DNA of 57,681 nucleotides from JBEHWX01 sp048498995 (GTDB lineage Bacteria; Bacteroidota; Ignavibacteria; OLB7), in assembly GCA_048498995.1 (NCBI GenBank), contig JBEHWX010000031.1:1-57681 (forward strand). Reading direction: 5' to 3'. Both the position numbers and the translations under genes were made by a program. Of this stretch, positions 48,075-57,569 are shown one piece after another (the stretch's first letter is position 1; each line of letters starts with the position of its first letter). The notes under the pieces are model-generated. The model had not been told where the DNA came from. It saw only the letters and a list, made by a program, of their open reading frames with translations, and ran no database searches.

Positions 48075-50492
48075 ATGCGACGCCGAACGTTATTGCCCGC
48101 CACGCTGCTGGCCCTTCTCCTCATCACGATCTTCCACCCCTTCCCCTGCCGCGGGCAGTCGGAGGGATGCTTCCCCGGAACCACCTGGGTCCCACAGGCA
48201 GAGGCCGGATATGGTGCTTCCTACGTCGCAATCGACGGCGGGCTCCTCGCGTACCGGCAGAGTGCGAACGGGAGCGACTTCACCCTCACCATTTCCCGGA
48301 TGAACGGCGGAGTCTGGAAGGATTCGCTCACCTGCGTGCTCAACAGATGGGGGAACGTCTCGGCCACGACCTCCCTCGGCGGCCAGCTCTGCCTGATCGG
48401 GGACTTCGAGATCCTCGACGGCCTGCCGTACCAGACCCCCGGCCTCGTCTGGAACGGCACCGCCTTCGATCGTCTTCCGCGCCTCACCGGCTATATCTCG
48501 AACGGCGTCGAGTTCCGCGGCGAGCTCTACGCCTGCGGACGGGCCGTTCTTCCGGAGGGAATCTTCCATGTGGTGCGGCTTCATGATGGGAAATGGGAGG
48601 GGGTGATCGCCGCCGAGGCCGCCACCGGACAGAACCCGAGCGTGACCCTGCTGACCGCCGGCGACGGCCGGCTCTATATCGGCGGCTCCTTCGAGCGGCT
48701 CAACGGCGTGCCCGCGCTGAACGTGGCGAGCTTCGACGGCGAGCAGGTCCAGGCGATGGGGGAGGGGCACGCCGCGTCGGCCACGAGCCTGGCCTGGGTC
48801 GGCGGCGATCTCTATCTGTCCGACGTGCGGCAGCGCGACGCCTGGTACTGGGATGGCGCCGCCTGGCATCCGGTCGAGGCGCTTCCGGGGCCCTGGCTCG
48901 GCACTCAAGAGAGCTTGAACGCCCTGATCTCCTGCGCGCGCGACGGCTGGATCTACGCGGTGATCGCCCTTGGTCCGGACACCTCGAGCTCCAAGGCGAT
49001 CGTCCGATGGAACAAGAGCGCCGCCGAGCAGATATCCGGCTTTGCCGGGCACGTCGGGAACATCATCGGCTGCGCCGACGGTGTCTTCGCCAGCGGTCCG
49101 CTCGTGAGCTCCTGCGACAAGCCGCTCGGAAACCTGGCACTTCTCCGGGAGGATCTGGGAACCGTCGTCGGCTCGCTCTTCATCGACTGGGATGGCGACT
49201 GCGTTCCCGGCGCATCCGAGCACGGCATGCCCCGGCGGATCGTTCGGACTTCCCCGGGGGGCTACCTCGCCGTCACCGACGGCGTGGGGGGATTCCGCCT
49301 TCATGCCCCTTCCGGACACTACCGCCTCACCCCGCTCCTCCCGGACGGCTGGGGGGAATGCGGCGCGCCGGTCGAGATCGACATGCCGGCCACCGGGAGC
49401 ACGACCGCGACGCTCGGCGCCCGCGCGACGGTCGACCTGCGGCAGATGGACCTGTCGATCGCCGGCGGCCGCGCGCGCGCCGGCGAGGATATGGTCTACA
49501 CGATCGGCTTCGAGAACATCGGCACCATACCCATCTCCGGCACGGTCGTCGTCGATATCGACGATCGGCTCGTCGAGCTGACCTCGAATCCTCCGGCCGA
49601 TCGCCGCTCCGGCGCGCGGCTGGAGTGGGATGTGCGGGATCTTGCGCCGTTCACTCACATGGTCATCACGCTTCGCGGGAAGGTTCCGGGGGATATCACG
49701 CCGGGCGTCGAGCTCTGTGCCCGGACCCACTTCGAGCCGTACAAGGGGGTCTCGCTGCTGCAGGATGCCGGCGACGAGTACTGTACCACCGTGCGCAATT
49801 CCCACGATCCGAACGTGATCGGCGTCTGGCCGGGGAACGAGACCCCGGAGCCGTTCGATCTGATGCGGGGGGACTGGCTGCTGACCTACGCGATCCGCTT
49901 CCAGAACTGCGGCAACGACACCGCGCGGCGCGTGGTGATCCTCGACACGCTCAGCGCCGATCACGACCTGACCACGCTCGACCCCGGCGCCTCAAGCGCC
50001 CCATACACGCTCGACATCCCGGCGCGCGGCGTGCTCCGCTTCACCTTCGACCGGATCAACCTGCCGGACAGCGTCACCGACCCGAAGGGGAGCATCGGCT
50101 ACGTCCGCTATCGGGTGCGGCTGCTGAAGGATCTCCCTCCGGGGCGGACCATTCCGAACCGCGCCAGCATCTACTTCGACATGAATCCGCCGGTGGGAAC
50201 CAACATGGTGGTGAGCCGGATAGCGGCGATCGCCCCGGCCTCGGTGCCGCTGGAGGATCCGCCGGTGACGGTGACGCCGAACCCGGCATGGAGCCAGATC
50301 GCCATCTCGATCGATGAGAAGATCGACGGCGTGGCGGAGCTGCGCGATCTGCTCGGGCGTCTCGTGGCCACCCAACAGCTGGAGGATGGCGTCGGCAGGA
50401 TCGACGTGGCGGCGCTGCCGTCCGGGATCTACTTCATCACGGTGCCCGGACGCGGCGCCGCCGGACATCAGCGGGTGACGATCCGCCACTGA
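48075..50492 (+). CDS. Type IX-secreted protein with DUF11/DUF7619-like and sorting domains
   Basis: An 805-aa exported protein. The signal peptide is MRRRTLLPATLLALLLITIF...CRGQ. The first 350 residues contain repeated short beta motifs (LYIGGSFERLNGVPALNVASFDG), as in delta-60/kelch-like propellers. Then comes a carboxypeptidase-regulatory-like domain (GSLFIDWDGDCVPGASEHG), a DUF11-like domain (VYTIGFENIGTIPISGTVVVDI) and the NSHDPNVIGVWPG segment typical of the DUF7619 domain. The C-terminus VTPNPAWSQIAISI...VAALPSGIYFITV is a type IX sorting domain, so the product is exported to the cell surface or medium. GGAGG precedes the ATG. It converges with the catalase. Confidence 0.9.
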   Translation: MRRRTLLPATLLALLLITIFHPFPCRGQSEGCFPGTTWVPQAEAGYGASYVAIDGGLLAYRQSANGSDFTLTISRMNGGVWKDSLTCVLNRWGNVSATTSLGGQLCLIGDFEILDGLPYQTPGLVWNGTAFDRLPRLTGYISNGVEFRGELYACGRAVLPEGIFHVVRLHDGKWEGVIAAEAATGQNPSVTLLTAGDGRLYIGGSFERLNGVPALNVASFDGEQVQAMGEGHAASATSLAWVGGDLYLSDVRQRDAWYWDGAAWHPVEALPGPWLGTQESLNALISCARDGWIYAVIALGPDTSSSKAIVRWNKSAAEQISGFAGHVGNIIGCADGVFASGPLVSSCDKPLGNLALLREDLGTVVGSLFIDWDGDCVPGASEHGMPRRIVRTSPGGYLAVTDGVGGFRLHAPSGHYRLTPLLPDGWGECGAPVEIDMPATGSTTATLGARATVDLRQMDLSIAGGRARAGEDMVYTIGFENIGTIPISGTVVVDIDDRLVELTSNPPADRRSGARLEWDVRDLAPFTHMVITLRGKVPGDITPGVELCARTHFEPYKGVSLLQDAGDEYCTTVRNSHDPNVIGVWPGNETPEPFDLMRGDWLLTYAIRFQNCGNDTARRVVILDTLSADHDLTTLDPGASSAPYTLDIPARGVLRFTFDRINLPDSVTDPKGSIGYVRYRVRLLKDLPPGRTIPNRASIYFDMNPPVGTNMVVSRIAAIAPASVPLEDPPVTVTPNPAWSQIAISIDEKIDGVAELRDLLGRLVATQQLEDGVGRIDVAALPSGIYFITVPGRGAAGHQRVTIRH

Positions 50493-50573
50493 GCCGATAT
50501 CGGCAGTAGCCGCTCCGGCCGCCGATGCGCCGCCAACGTGGACGGCCGACGAGACATTCGATCCCAGAAACGT

Positions 50574-50603
50574 GAAGGGGACGACCTGGTGGTCGTCCCC
50601 TTC
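50574..50603. terminator. Bidirectional terminator hairpin
   Basis: A perfect 13-bp stem gaaggggacgacc/ggtcgtccccttc with a 4-nt loop, midway between the convergent stops at 50492 and 50682. It has little T tract. Confidence 0.75.
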
Positions 50604-50681
50604 GCTGCGCCGGGGGGAGGCGTTGCTTCTTCTAGGTACCAGCACGCGCGCTGCCGCCACGCGCGCCGCCGCTTCCGGCGA

Positions 50682-51659
50682 TCAGCTGTCCTGCAGCGAC
50701 GGCGGCGCCTCGAGCGTCTGCTGCGGATAGGCGGACCACTGCGTGCCCCCCTCGGACGCCGCCCGATTGATCTCGTCGGTGCGCATCTGCGCGACCTCCT
50801 GCTCGAGCTTCGCCAGTTCCTCCGGCGCCATGCCGGAGCCATCGACCGGCTGATCGATCAGGCCATGCGTCTGGATCACATGCTCCACCGGATTATCGAC
50901 GTAGTTCCAGGAGCCGCCATCCTCCCACGGGCCGGTGCCGGAGTTCCAGGGACCACGGGCGCTGGCGCCGTTGGACATGTTGAACGCGGTGTGGAGGTAG
51001 CGCGGATCCCCCTGCAGAATGCCCGGCGGGAAGTTCGGCTCGATCTGCGCGAGCGCCGCGGTGAACTGCTGCATGTGCGTGATCTCGCGCGTCATCAGGA
51101 ATCCGAGCGTCTCCTTCACATAGGGATCGTCGGTGAACTGAATCAGATACTCGTAGACGATCTTGGCGCGCGACTCGGCGGCGATGTTCGAGCGGTGATC
51201 GACCGTCAGGTCGCCGTTGGCGTTGACGAACGAGCCGGACCACGGGTAGCCGTTGGAATCGGTCAGCTGCGGGCCGCCGCCGGTGAGCACCAGGAACTGC
51301 GGGTTCATCAGCGCCTCGTGGATGTACTGCTCCTTCCTTCCCGTGCCGCCGTCGGACAGATCGCGGAGCACGCTCTGATCGGCGGCATCCTTCAGCTCGC
51401 CGTTGATGCCGTCGAGGAGCATCGTGATCGTGGCGCCGACGATCTCCAGGTGGCCCAGCTCCTCGGTGGCGATATCCATCAGCAGATCGTACTGCTCCGG
51501 ATAGGGCCTCCGCGCGCCGAAGGCCTGGATGAAGTACTGCATGGCCGCCTTCAGCTCGCCGTTGCCGCCGCCGAACTGCTCGAGCAGCAGACGCGCGAAT
51601 GTCGGATCCGGACCGGAGACACGGGCGTTGAACTGAAGCTCTTTGACGTGATGAAACAT
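50682..51659 (-). CDS. Manganese catalase
   Basis: A 325-aa di-manganese catalase that breaks hydrogen peroxide into water and oxygen. The four-helix ferritin-like core supplies the metal ligands: Glu in GNGELKAAMQYFIQ, Glu and His in ATEELGHLEIV, Glu in ESRAKIVYEYLIQ, and Glu/His in TREITHMQQF. The C-terminal about 130 residues are an extended tail (GTGPWEDGGSWNYV) and a Glu-rich helix (MAPEELAKLEQEVAQM). A strong GGGAGGAG lies 2-6 nt before the ATG at 51659. It is monocistronic. Confidence 0.96.
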   Translation of the reverse strand: MFHHVKELQFNARVSGPDPTFARLLLEQFGGGNGELKAAMQYFIQAFGARRPYPEQYDLLMDIATEELGHLEIVGATITMLLDGINGELKDAADQSVLRDLSDGGTGRKEQYIHEALMNPQFLVLTGGGPQLTDSNGYPWSGSFVNANGDLTVDHRSNIAAESRAKIVYEYLIQFTDDPYVKETLGFLMTREITHMQQFTAALAQIEPNFPPGILQGDPRYLHTAFNMSNGASARGPWNSGTGPWEDGGSWNYVDNPVEHVIQTHGLIDQPVDGSGMAPEELAKLEQEVAQMRTDEINRAASEGGTQWSAYPQQTLEAPPSLQDS

Positions 51660-52367
51660 CGCTCCTCCCTGAATGCTTGAAGGGCGGAACTGGAGACGCC
51701 GGACGTGCCGGAGCCATCGCGTTCCGCGCTGATTATCATGAGTATCGGTTGTCGTTCTGCTTTTCGTACCGCGAGATGCGCCGGGGGTATTCGGGGGGGA
51801 GCCGCTCCGACGCGCGAGGCATGCTCACGCCGCGCATGCGCGCGTGCATGGGAATTGCCCGGCCGCCATTGCCATGCCACGGAACGGCAGGAGACTTGCG
51901 GACCGGCGCGCGCCAGGTCGCCACGGCGATTCCGTCGCGATCGAGGCACAACGCGGCGTCCGGATGCGGCATGCCGTCGCGGCGCGCGCCGCGTCGAGCC
52001 CGCGCGGCAAGGCCGGCGTCACAATCTGGAGTTGCGGAATGAAGCGGTGTGACCGGCCGCTCCCCGTGCCACATCGCGTGGCATGGCCGCGCGCGATCGT
52101 ACGCTCGTCGTTGCGCCGCGACGCGCGCCGACGAGCGATCATCCCGAATGATCGCGACAACGGATCGCGAGGCGATAATCCTCCCGGATATCCTTCGCCA
52201 CGTCGCCGCCGGATGGCTTCCATGGCGGGGCGCGAGTCGCGGGAGCGAGGTGATCGTGGGAGATACGTGACCGCCTCCATGGACGCGTGGTACGGCGGTT
52301 GAGCCTGGGAGCATGGCGACGTCGGATGGGCCGGCGCGTCGGGGTTGATCAGTCGACGGGAGCGATG
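51660..52367. other. Intergenic region, 708 bp, no recognised gene
   Basis: Open frames exist on both strands but are Arg-rich, lack ribosome sites and look like GC-driven noise. The divergent promoters of the catalase and the small peptide gene must lie here. Confidence 0.4.
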
Positions 52368-52559
52368 ATGGATATCGGAGCGGAGGGAACGATCGGTCGG
52401 AACGAGGGGGGAGCCGGGCGGCGGCCGGACCTGCTCGGCGTGCTCAAGCGGTTCGCGCCGGAGATCGCCGTCGGCGTGGTTACCGGCGTCATCTCCAACA
52501 TCGTGACGGGGGGCATCATGCAGCTGGCCAGGAGAGGGCGGAAAAAGAAGAAGAAATAA
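52368..52559 (+). CDS. Small peptide with hydrophobic segment and polylysine tail
   Basis: A 63-aa protein. The N-terminal half is Gly-rich (MDIGAEGTIGRNEGGAGRRP). The second half has one amphipathic or membrane segment (EIAVGVVTGVISNIVTGGIM) and ends QLARRGRKKKKK. GGGAG is 5 nt before the ATG at 52368 (2 nt before an ATG at 52365). No family was recognised. It could be a membrane-associated or nucleic-acid-binding peptide; the gene itself is not certain. Confidence 0.5.
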   Translation: MDIGAEGTIGRNEGGAGRRPDLLGVLKRFAPEIAVGVVTGVISNIVTGGIMQLARRGRKKKKK

Positions 52560-52644
52560 CGATTCCCGTGTGGCCTCCATTTTGCACATCCCAGCCGTGC
52601 AACTATGCTGATGAAATCGACATGGATGATCTGTGAGGGATGTC

Positions 52645-53409
52645 ATGAAGAGAGAGGAACCGGAAAAGACAATGGCGTTGAGCCAGACGTGGGGAGTGAG
52701 AATCCCGGACGATGAATGGAGCGTGTACCGGCGCGTGATCGACGAGGTACGCGAGGCCGGCATCGAGTTCGCGCTCGGCGGCGCGTTCGCGCTGGCCACC
52801 TACTCCGGATACTGGCGCAATACCAAGGATCTCGATCTGTATATCATGCCGGAGGATCGAGACCGGATGGTCGCGGCGATGACGCGCGCCGGCCTGAGCG
52901 ATTATTTCGACGAGCTGCCGTACGATCGTGTCTGGATCTATCGCGGACACGAGGACGCGACGATCGTCGACGCCATCTGGGCGATGGCAAACAGCCGGAC
53001 GCAGGTGGATCGCCGGTGGGTCTTCGGCGGCCCGTCCATCACGATCCGCGGGGAGCGGATGCGGGTGGTGCCGGTCGAGGAGATGATCTGGGGAAAGCTC
53101 TACATCGTGCAGCGCCCCCGCTGCGACTGGCCGGACATCATCAACATGATCTACGGCGCCGGCAACGAGCTCGACTGGGAGCATCTGATCACGCGCCTGG
53201 GGCCGGATGCTCCGCTGCTGGCCGGCGTGCTCTCGACCTTCTCTTGGCTCTGTCCGGGACGCGCCGCCGCGCTGCCGATCTGGATCTGGGATCGCCTAGG
53301 CATGTCGCTGCCGGTCGATGGTCCGGACTATATCCCGGAGCGGGTCACCTACGTGGAGAGCCGTCCCTGGTTCGTCCCGATGATCCTCGAAAGCTCCGCC
53401 GGCGCGTGA
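52645..53409 (+). CDS. Nucleotidyltransferase-fold protein
   Basis: A 254-aa protein with the polymerase-beta-like nucleotidyltransferase signature: ALGGAFALATYSGYWRNTKDLDLYI (GG followed by D-x-D) and the later VVPVEEMIWGKLYIV helix. The arrangement is that of the DUF6036/AbiEii-like group, in which some members modify tRNA or act as toxins and others are inactive. Which of these applies is unknown. ATG at 52645 (MKREEPEKT) is preferred, with AGGGA upstream; a GTG at 52633 is possible. The stop codon lies in the first unit of a 13-bp repeat. Confidence 0.82.
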   Translation: MKREEPEKTMALSQTWGVRIPDDEWSVYRRVIDEVREAGIEFALGGAFALATYSGYWRNTKDLDLYIMPEDRDRMVAAMTRAGLSDYFDELPYDRVWIYRGHEDATIVDAIWAMANSRTQVDRRWVFGGPSITIRGERMRVVPVEEMIWGKLYIVQRPRCDWPDIINMIYGAGNELDWEHLITRLGPDAPLLAGVLSTFSWLCPGRAAALPIWIWDRLGMSLPVDGPDYIPERVTYVESRPWFVPMILESSAGA

Positions 53410-53496
53410 TCGCGCGATGCGTGATCGTGACGCGTGATCGTGACGCGTGATCGTGACGCGTGATCGCGACGCGTGATCGCGGCGCGTGATCGCGAG
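53404..53496. repeat. 13-bp tandem repeat at the nucleotidyltransferase stop codon
   Basis: One 15-bp variant carrying the TGA stop (53407..53409) and then six units of gcgtgatcgtgac or close variants from 53419 to 53496. Confidence 0.93.
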
Positions 53497-53646
53497 AGAA
53501 GATTCTCCCGACGAGCGGAATTCCGCCTCATGAGCGATGCGATCTCACCTGAGCGATGATCTCATGGAAGATTCGATCCCATGGGGAATTCCGACTCGGA
53601 AGGAATCGATGGGGAGTTGGCAATCAGAACATAGGAGTAAGCCGGC

Positions 53647-54447
53647 ATGCTGATCGGTGCAATGAATCACCCGGCCCACGACGTTCTCGGCGAGATCGAG
53701 TGGATGGCCGAGATGGGGCTGGAGTTCATCGATCTGACGCTGGAGCCGCCGGCGGCGGCATCCTGGCGGATCGATCCACGCGCCATTCGCGACGCGATCG
53801 AGCGTCACGGGCTGGCCGCCGTGGGACACACCGCGTACTATCTCCCGCTCGGCAGCGCCTTCGAGAGCGTGCGCCGCGCCTCGGTCGAGGAGCTTCGCCA
53901 CTGCATCGACTGCTTCTCGATGATCGGCGTGCCCTGGATGAACATCCATCCGGATCGCCACGCGCCGATGCACGACCGGAGCTTCTATATCGAGCGGAAC
54001 ATCGTCTCCCTCCGGGAGCTGATCGACTATGGCGCGGAGCGTGGCGTGGGGCTGATGATCGAGAACCTGCCGGGGGATTACAACAGCGCGCCGCAGCTCG
54101 GCGAGCTGCTCGATCCCCTCCCGGAGCTCGGACTCCATCTCGATATCGGGCACGCCAACCTGCTGGTGCCGCACAACACGACGGCCGAGATCCTGGATGC
54201 CTACGGCGACCGGCTCCGCCACGTGCACCTGCACGACAACAAGGGAGGCCACGCCGATCTTCACCTGCCGCTCGGCGCCGGCACGCTCGACCTGGAACGG
54301 GAACTGACGGCGCTGAAGAAGAGCGGCTACGACGGGACGATCACGCTGGAGGTCTTCACCCCCGACCGCTTCTTCCTCGGCTACAGCCGCGACCGGCTGC
54401 GCGAGGCCTGGAACCGGATCGCGGTGGAAACGCCCGCCCGCGTCTGA
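53647..54447 (+). CDS. Sugar phosphate isomerase/epimerase (xylose isomerase-like TIM barrel)
   Basis: A 266-aa TIM-barrel protein of the AP-endonuclease-2/xylose isomerase superfamily. Metal-binding segments typical of the family are seen: MIENLP, LHLDIGHAN, RHVHLHDNKGGHADLHLPLG and TITLEVFTPDR. Members isomerise or epimerise sugars or are involved in inositol breakdown; the substrate is not deducible. AGGAG lies 9 nt before the ATG at 53647. It is monocistronic, ending at the hairpin 54533..54565. Confidence 0.88.
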   Translation: MLIGAMNHPAHDVLGEIEWMAEMGLEFIDLTLEPPAAASWRIDPRAIRDAIERHGLAAVGHTAYYLPLGSAFESVRRASVEELRHCIDCFSMIGVPWMNIHPDRHAPMHDRSFYIERNIVSLRELIDYGAERGVGLMIENLPGDYNSAPQLGELLDPLPELGLHLDIGHANLLVPHNTTAEILDAYGDRLRHVHLHDNKGGHADLHLPLGAGTLDLERELTALKKSGYDGTITLEVFTPDRFFLGYSRDRLREAWNRIAVETPARV

Positions 54448-54532
54448 GCCTTCCGACCCGGCGCTTCCGTGGCGCTCGCGATCCCGCGGCGCCCGATCGA
54501 CGCACACGACAAACGATGCACTCGATGAACGA

Positions 54533-54565
54533 CGAGGGGACCACGCATGCCGCGCGGTCCCCTCG
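54533..54565 (+). terminator. Terminator hairpin after the TIM-barrel gene
   Basis: A 10-bp stem cgaggggacc/ggtcccctcg, followed by cttcgtttcat. It lies between two convergent genes. Confidence 0.75.
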
Positions 54566-54628
54566 CTTCGTTTCATCCGGTTCGATCGGCGCGTCGAGGC
54601 CGTCCCCGACGCCCGAACGATCCGCGAT

Positions 54629-56395
54629 CTATTTCGCGATCAACATCACGCGCGTCGCCGACCAGGCTCCGGAGGTGATCCGGCAATAGTAGAGTCCCGA
54701 CGGGAGGGTCGAGACATCGAGGGGGAGCGCGTAGGCGCCGGGCTCGAGATGTTGCTCCAGAAGCGTTGCCACGCCGTGCCCCGTCCCGTTGAAGAGCTCG
54801 ACGCGCGTATCGCCGTCCAGGCCGATCGAGAAGCGCGCTTCACCCGAGGAGGCGATCGGGTTCGGCCCGAGCGAGGTGAAGGCGTACTTCGCGCCGCCGG
54901 TCAGCTCCATCAGGCGAAACTCGAGTCCGCAGAGCGCGGTCTCGACGTGCCCGGGACGTCCGGCGAACGCCAGGCAGCCGGCGTCGGTCGAGATCTCGAG
55001 CGGAAGCTCCGAGGCGATGATCGGGGTGCCGTCGGGGCGCATGCCGAGGAAGGTGGAGAACCGGAGCAGCAGAAGCTGTCCCTTGCTCGGGCCGCGCGGC
55101 AGGTCCGGCGGAGGAATGAGCGTGATGGAGAAGAGCCCTGGCCGATCGGTCTCGACGCCATGGCTCCACCGGAGCAGCGGCCCTCCCGAGGTCCATGGCT
55201 TCGCGGTCGTTTCCGGCAGCAGCCGCAGCATCCGCGCGTCGTAGCGGAGCGTGATCGTGAGCCGCCCGATCGTCGAGAGATCGCTCGAGTCGTCGAGCAT
55301 GATCGGCACCAGAAGCACCTTCCCCGGCGATACCGTGAGCGTGCGTGGGATCGAAACCCGGTGCGCGGCCTGGTCGGCAATGTTCACCGACACCGGGCGG
55401 CTCTCCGAGCATCCGTTGGCGCCGGTCGCGGTGAGGTAATAGGTGGTGGAGCTGGCGGGACTCGCGCGCGGCGCCGGACAATCGGCGCAGGAAAGTCCCG
55501 TCGACGGAGTCCAGGCGTAGGAGTAGGGGGGCACTCCTCCGGCGATCGTGGATGTGAGCGTGACGGAATCCCCCGCGCAGAGCGTATAGTCGTTGCCGAG
55601 GTCGATCGTCGGGGCCTGACATGGCGGCGTCAGTCGATCGACGTCGACCGAATCGATGAAGCAGAACGCTCCCCAGTTGTTCGGGAGGGAATCGACTCCC
55701 TCGATCCTGATCCGGTCGTAGCGGGCGCCGGCCGGAACGGTGACCTCCCGTGCGAAGAGATTCCAGTCCGAGGTGGCGATGAGCTGAAAGCCGGCGACGA
55801 GATCGGGGGCCGCCGCGATGCTGCTGACCAGGGAGACCTTGATGAAGGTGGGTTGATTCCGAAAGTCGCCGATCGCGAAACGGCCGCGCACCAGATACCT
55901 CCCCGCGGTTGCCGGAGGGTTGAGCGTGCCGCCGAACGTCTCGCTTCCCCTCCATACGCCCCGGAAGCGTCCGGTGGAGATGCCGCCGTACTTGGTCCCG
56001 TGGAACGGGGTGCGTCCCGACGTCGTCATGAAGTTGTGGGGGACGTAGTCCGGTGCCCAGAAGATATCGGCGGATCCCAGGTAGCTGTACCAGCTTCCCG
56101 GCATGGTGCCGGGGAGGGGAATCGCGTCCACGTTATCGCTTCCCCAATCCGGCGTGAAGCCGGCGGCGACCGCGGCGGCGATGTCGAGCCCCTCGAAGCT
56201 GCCGTCGACCACGAGCTGGGCACGAGCCGAGAGAAGCGGGAGGAAGAGGAGCAGGAGAACGGGACGGATGTGATGCCGAATGATCCGCGTGATGATGCTC
56301 CGCTTCGCGTGGTGCCAGGCGACATGGACTCGATCGCGGATCGGACAGCGCTGGAAAAGGAGGCGGGACGGGTGGGAACGCGTCGACTGTGGCAT
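54629..56395 (-). CDS. Type IX-secreted protein with SprB/PKD-like domain
   Basis: A 588-aa exported protein. A long basic n-region (MPQSTRSHPSRLLFQRCPIR) precedes the hydrophobic core RPVLLLLFLPLLSARAQ. An N-terminal jelly-roll-like region (VDGSFEGLD..., SWYSYLGSADIFWAPDYVP) comes next, then an SprB/PKD-like domain (CAGDSVTLTSTIAGGVPPYSYAWTPSTG in outline), and a cohesin-like region (LTVSPGKVLLVPIMLDDSSDL). The end TSLGPNPIASSGEARFSI...STLPSGLYYCRIT is a type IX sorting domain. Start 56395 has TGAGG upstream; an upstream frame to 56554 is not supported. Confidence 0.88.
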   Translation of the reverse strand: MPQSTRSHPSRLLFQRCPIRDRVHVAWHHAKRSIITRIIRHHIRPVLLLLFLPLLSARAQLVVDGSFEGLDIAAAVAAGFTPDWGSDNVDAIPLPGTMPGSWYSYLGSADIFWAPDYVPHNFMTTSGRTPFHGTKYGGISTGRFRGVWRGSETFGGTLNPPATAGRYLVRGRFAIGDFRNQPTFIKVSLVSSIAAAPDLVAGFQLIATSDWNLFAREVTVPAGARYDRIRIEGVDSLPNNWGAFCFIDSVDVDRLTPPCQAPTIDLGNDYTLCAGDSVTLTSTIAGGVPPYSYAWTPSTGLSCADCPAPRASPASSTTYYLTATGANGCSESRPVSVNIADQAAHRVSIPRTLTVSPGKVLLVPIMLDDSSDLSTIGRLTITLRYDARMLRLLPETTAKPWTSGGPLLRWSHGVETDRPGLFSITLIPPPDLPRGPSKGQLLLLRFSTFLGMRPDGTPIIASELPLEISTDAGCLAFAGRPGHVETALCGLEFRLMELTGGAKYAFTSLGPNPIASSGEARFSIGLDGDTRVELFNGTGHGVATLLEQHLEPGAYALPLDVSTLPSGLYYCRITSGAWSATRVMLIAK

Positions 56396-56747
56396 GGCAA
56401 GCCTCACCAATGGTGGATGGTGACAGCTCCGGTTCCGGTCGGGCGTGTCATAAACGAGTGCGCGCGCAATATGCGTGTCTGGAGCGTGCCTCGCAACCGG
56501 CCGGAGCGGGTTTGAGTCGGTCCGGTCACCAAAGGGGAGCGGCGCTCTCTCCACCGGCTCCTTGCAGCGAGATACAATCTCCTTCGCCCCCGGTGCGCTA
56601 TCTTCGCGGTGGCCCTACGCGGCCCCTACGTGGCCCATGCGCGCGCGACGGCAACTTGCGAGCTTCCGCGGGCACGCTACGCGGATACGCAACGCGGGCG
56701 CGAACCGCCGTCCGCGCCGACCTTCCGGCTCAAGCCGAATCCCATCT
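56396..56747. other. Divergent intergenic region, 352 bp
   Basis: It separates the type IX-secreted protein from the CPBP protease. No gene, strong hairpin or repeat is evident; promoters for both are expected. Confidence 0.3.
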
Positions 56748-57569
56748 ATGGCGAACAACAACGGATCGACCCAGGACCCCGCGGTGCAGCAGGCGCGGAA
56801 GCTTTTTCTGCGCGCCTTCTGGCGGCTCTTCGCGCTCGGGACTCTCGGCATCATCGTCGCGCTTCCGTATCTGCTCGGCACGTTCAAGAGCATGGCCAGC
56901 TCCGGCGGCGGAGTCACGACCACCGATATCATCGCGTTCGCCGTGCAGTTGATCGTGCTGATGGGGCTCTGGACCGGCGTCGGCACCGTGCTGGCGCCCC
57001 GTCTCCGGCTCCGCTCCCATCTGGTGGCCGATGCCTGGGGTGTTCCGTTCGGGCGGGAGTCGCTCCGGCGCGATCTGACGAGCGCGCTTCCGGCCGGCCT
57101 GGCGATCGCCGCGGTGGTGATTCTGCTCGATCTGGTGTGGCGTCCGTTTCTCGGCGCCGCCGCATCCGGGCTCGGCTCGGCGGCGCCCCGCGCCATCTGG
57201 GTAAGCCTGGCCGGGCTGTTCTACGGCGGCCTGGCCGAGGAGCTGATCATGCGCTGGGGAGTGATGTCGCTGCTGGTCTGGCTCGGCTGGCGCTTCCGGC
57301 AGGGCCGCCGCGGCGAGCCGCATCCGCTCGTCGTCTGGCCGGCGATCGTCGGCGCGGCGCTCATCTTCGGCCTGGTCCACATCGGCGCGGCGGCCTCGTC
57401 GATGCCGGGGGCGATCGTCAGAACGGTGACGCTCAACGCGCTGGCGGGGATCGGCTTCGGCTGGCTCTACTGGCGCAGGAGCCTGGAGTCGGCCATGGTG
57501 GCCCACGGCATCTTCCACATCATCATCACCCTCGTGGCCTGGAGCGGCCTGCTGCCGCTGGCGCTCTGA
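56748..57569 (+). CDS. CPBP-family intramembrane metalloprotease (CAAX/Abi type)
   Basis: A 273-aa integral membrane protein with about seven hydrophobic segments. The catalytic motifs of the CPBP (Rce1-like) family are seen: GGLAEELIMRWGVM (Glu164/Glu165 and Arg169), FGLVHIG (His211) and AMVAHGIFH. Such proteins cleave prenylated or other membrane-bound peptides or act as immunity and regulatory proteins. ATG at 56748 (MANNNGS) is chosen; the frame is open further upstream with no sign of coding. The TGA stop falls inside a 15-bp repeat that runs to the window edge. Confidence 0.88.
   Translation: MANNNGSTQDPAVQQARKLFLRAFWRLFALGTLGIIVALPYLLGTFKSMASSGGGVTTTDIIAFAVQLIVLMGLWTGVGTVLAPRLRLRSHLVADAWGVPFGRESLRRDLTSALPAGLAIAAVVILLDLVWRPFLGAAASGLGSAAPRAIWVSLAGLFYGGLAEELIMRWGVMSLLVWLGWRFRQGRRGEPHPLVVWPAIVGAALIFGLVHIGAAASSMPGAIVRTVTLNALAGIGFGWLYWRRSLESAMVAHGIFHIIITLVAWSGLLPLAL

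Noticed and set aside
51736..52314. Possible genes in the region upstream of the catalase
   Set aside because: Overlapping frames on both strands with Arg-rich composition and no translation signals.
53545..54576. 343-codon minus-strand frame opposite the TIM-barrel gene
   Set aside because: Antisense shadow; the plus strand encodes a recognisable isomerase-like barrel with a good ribosome site.
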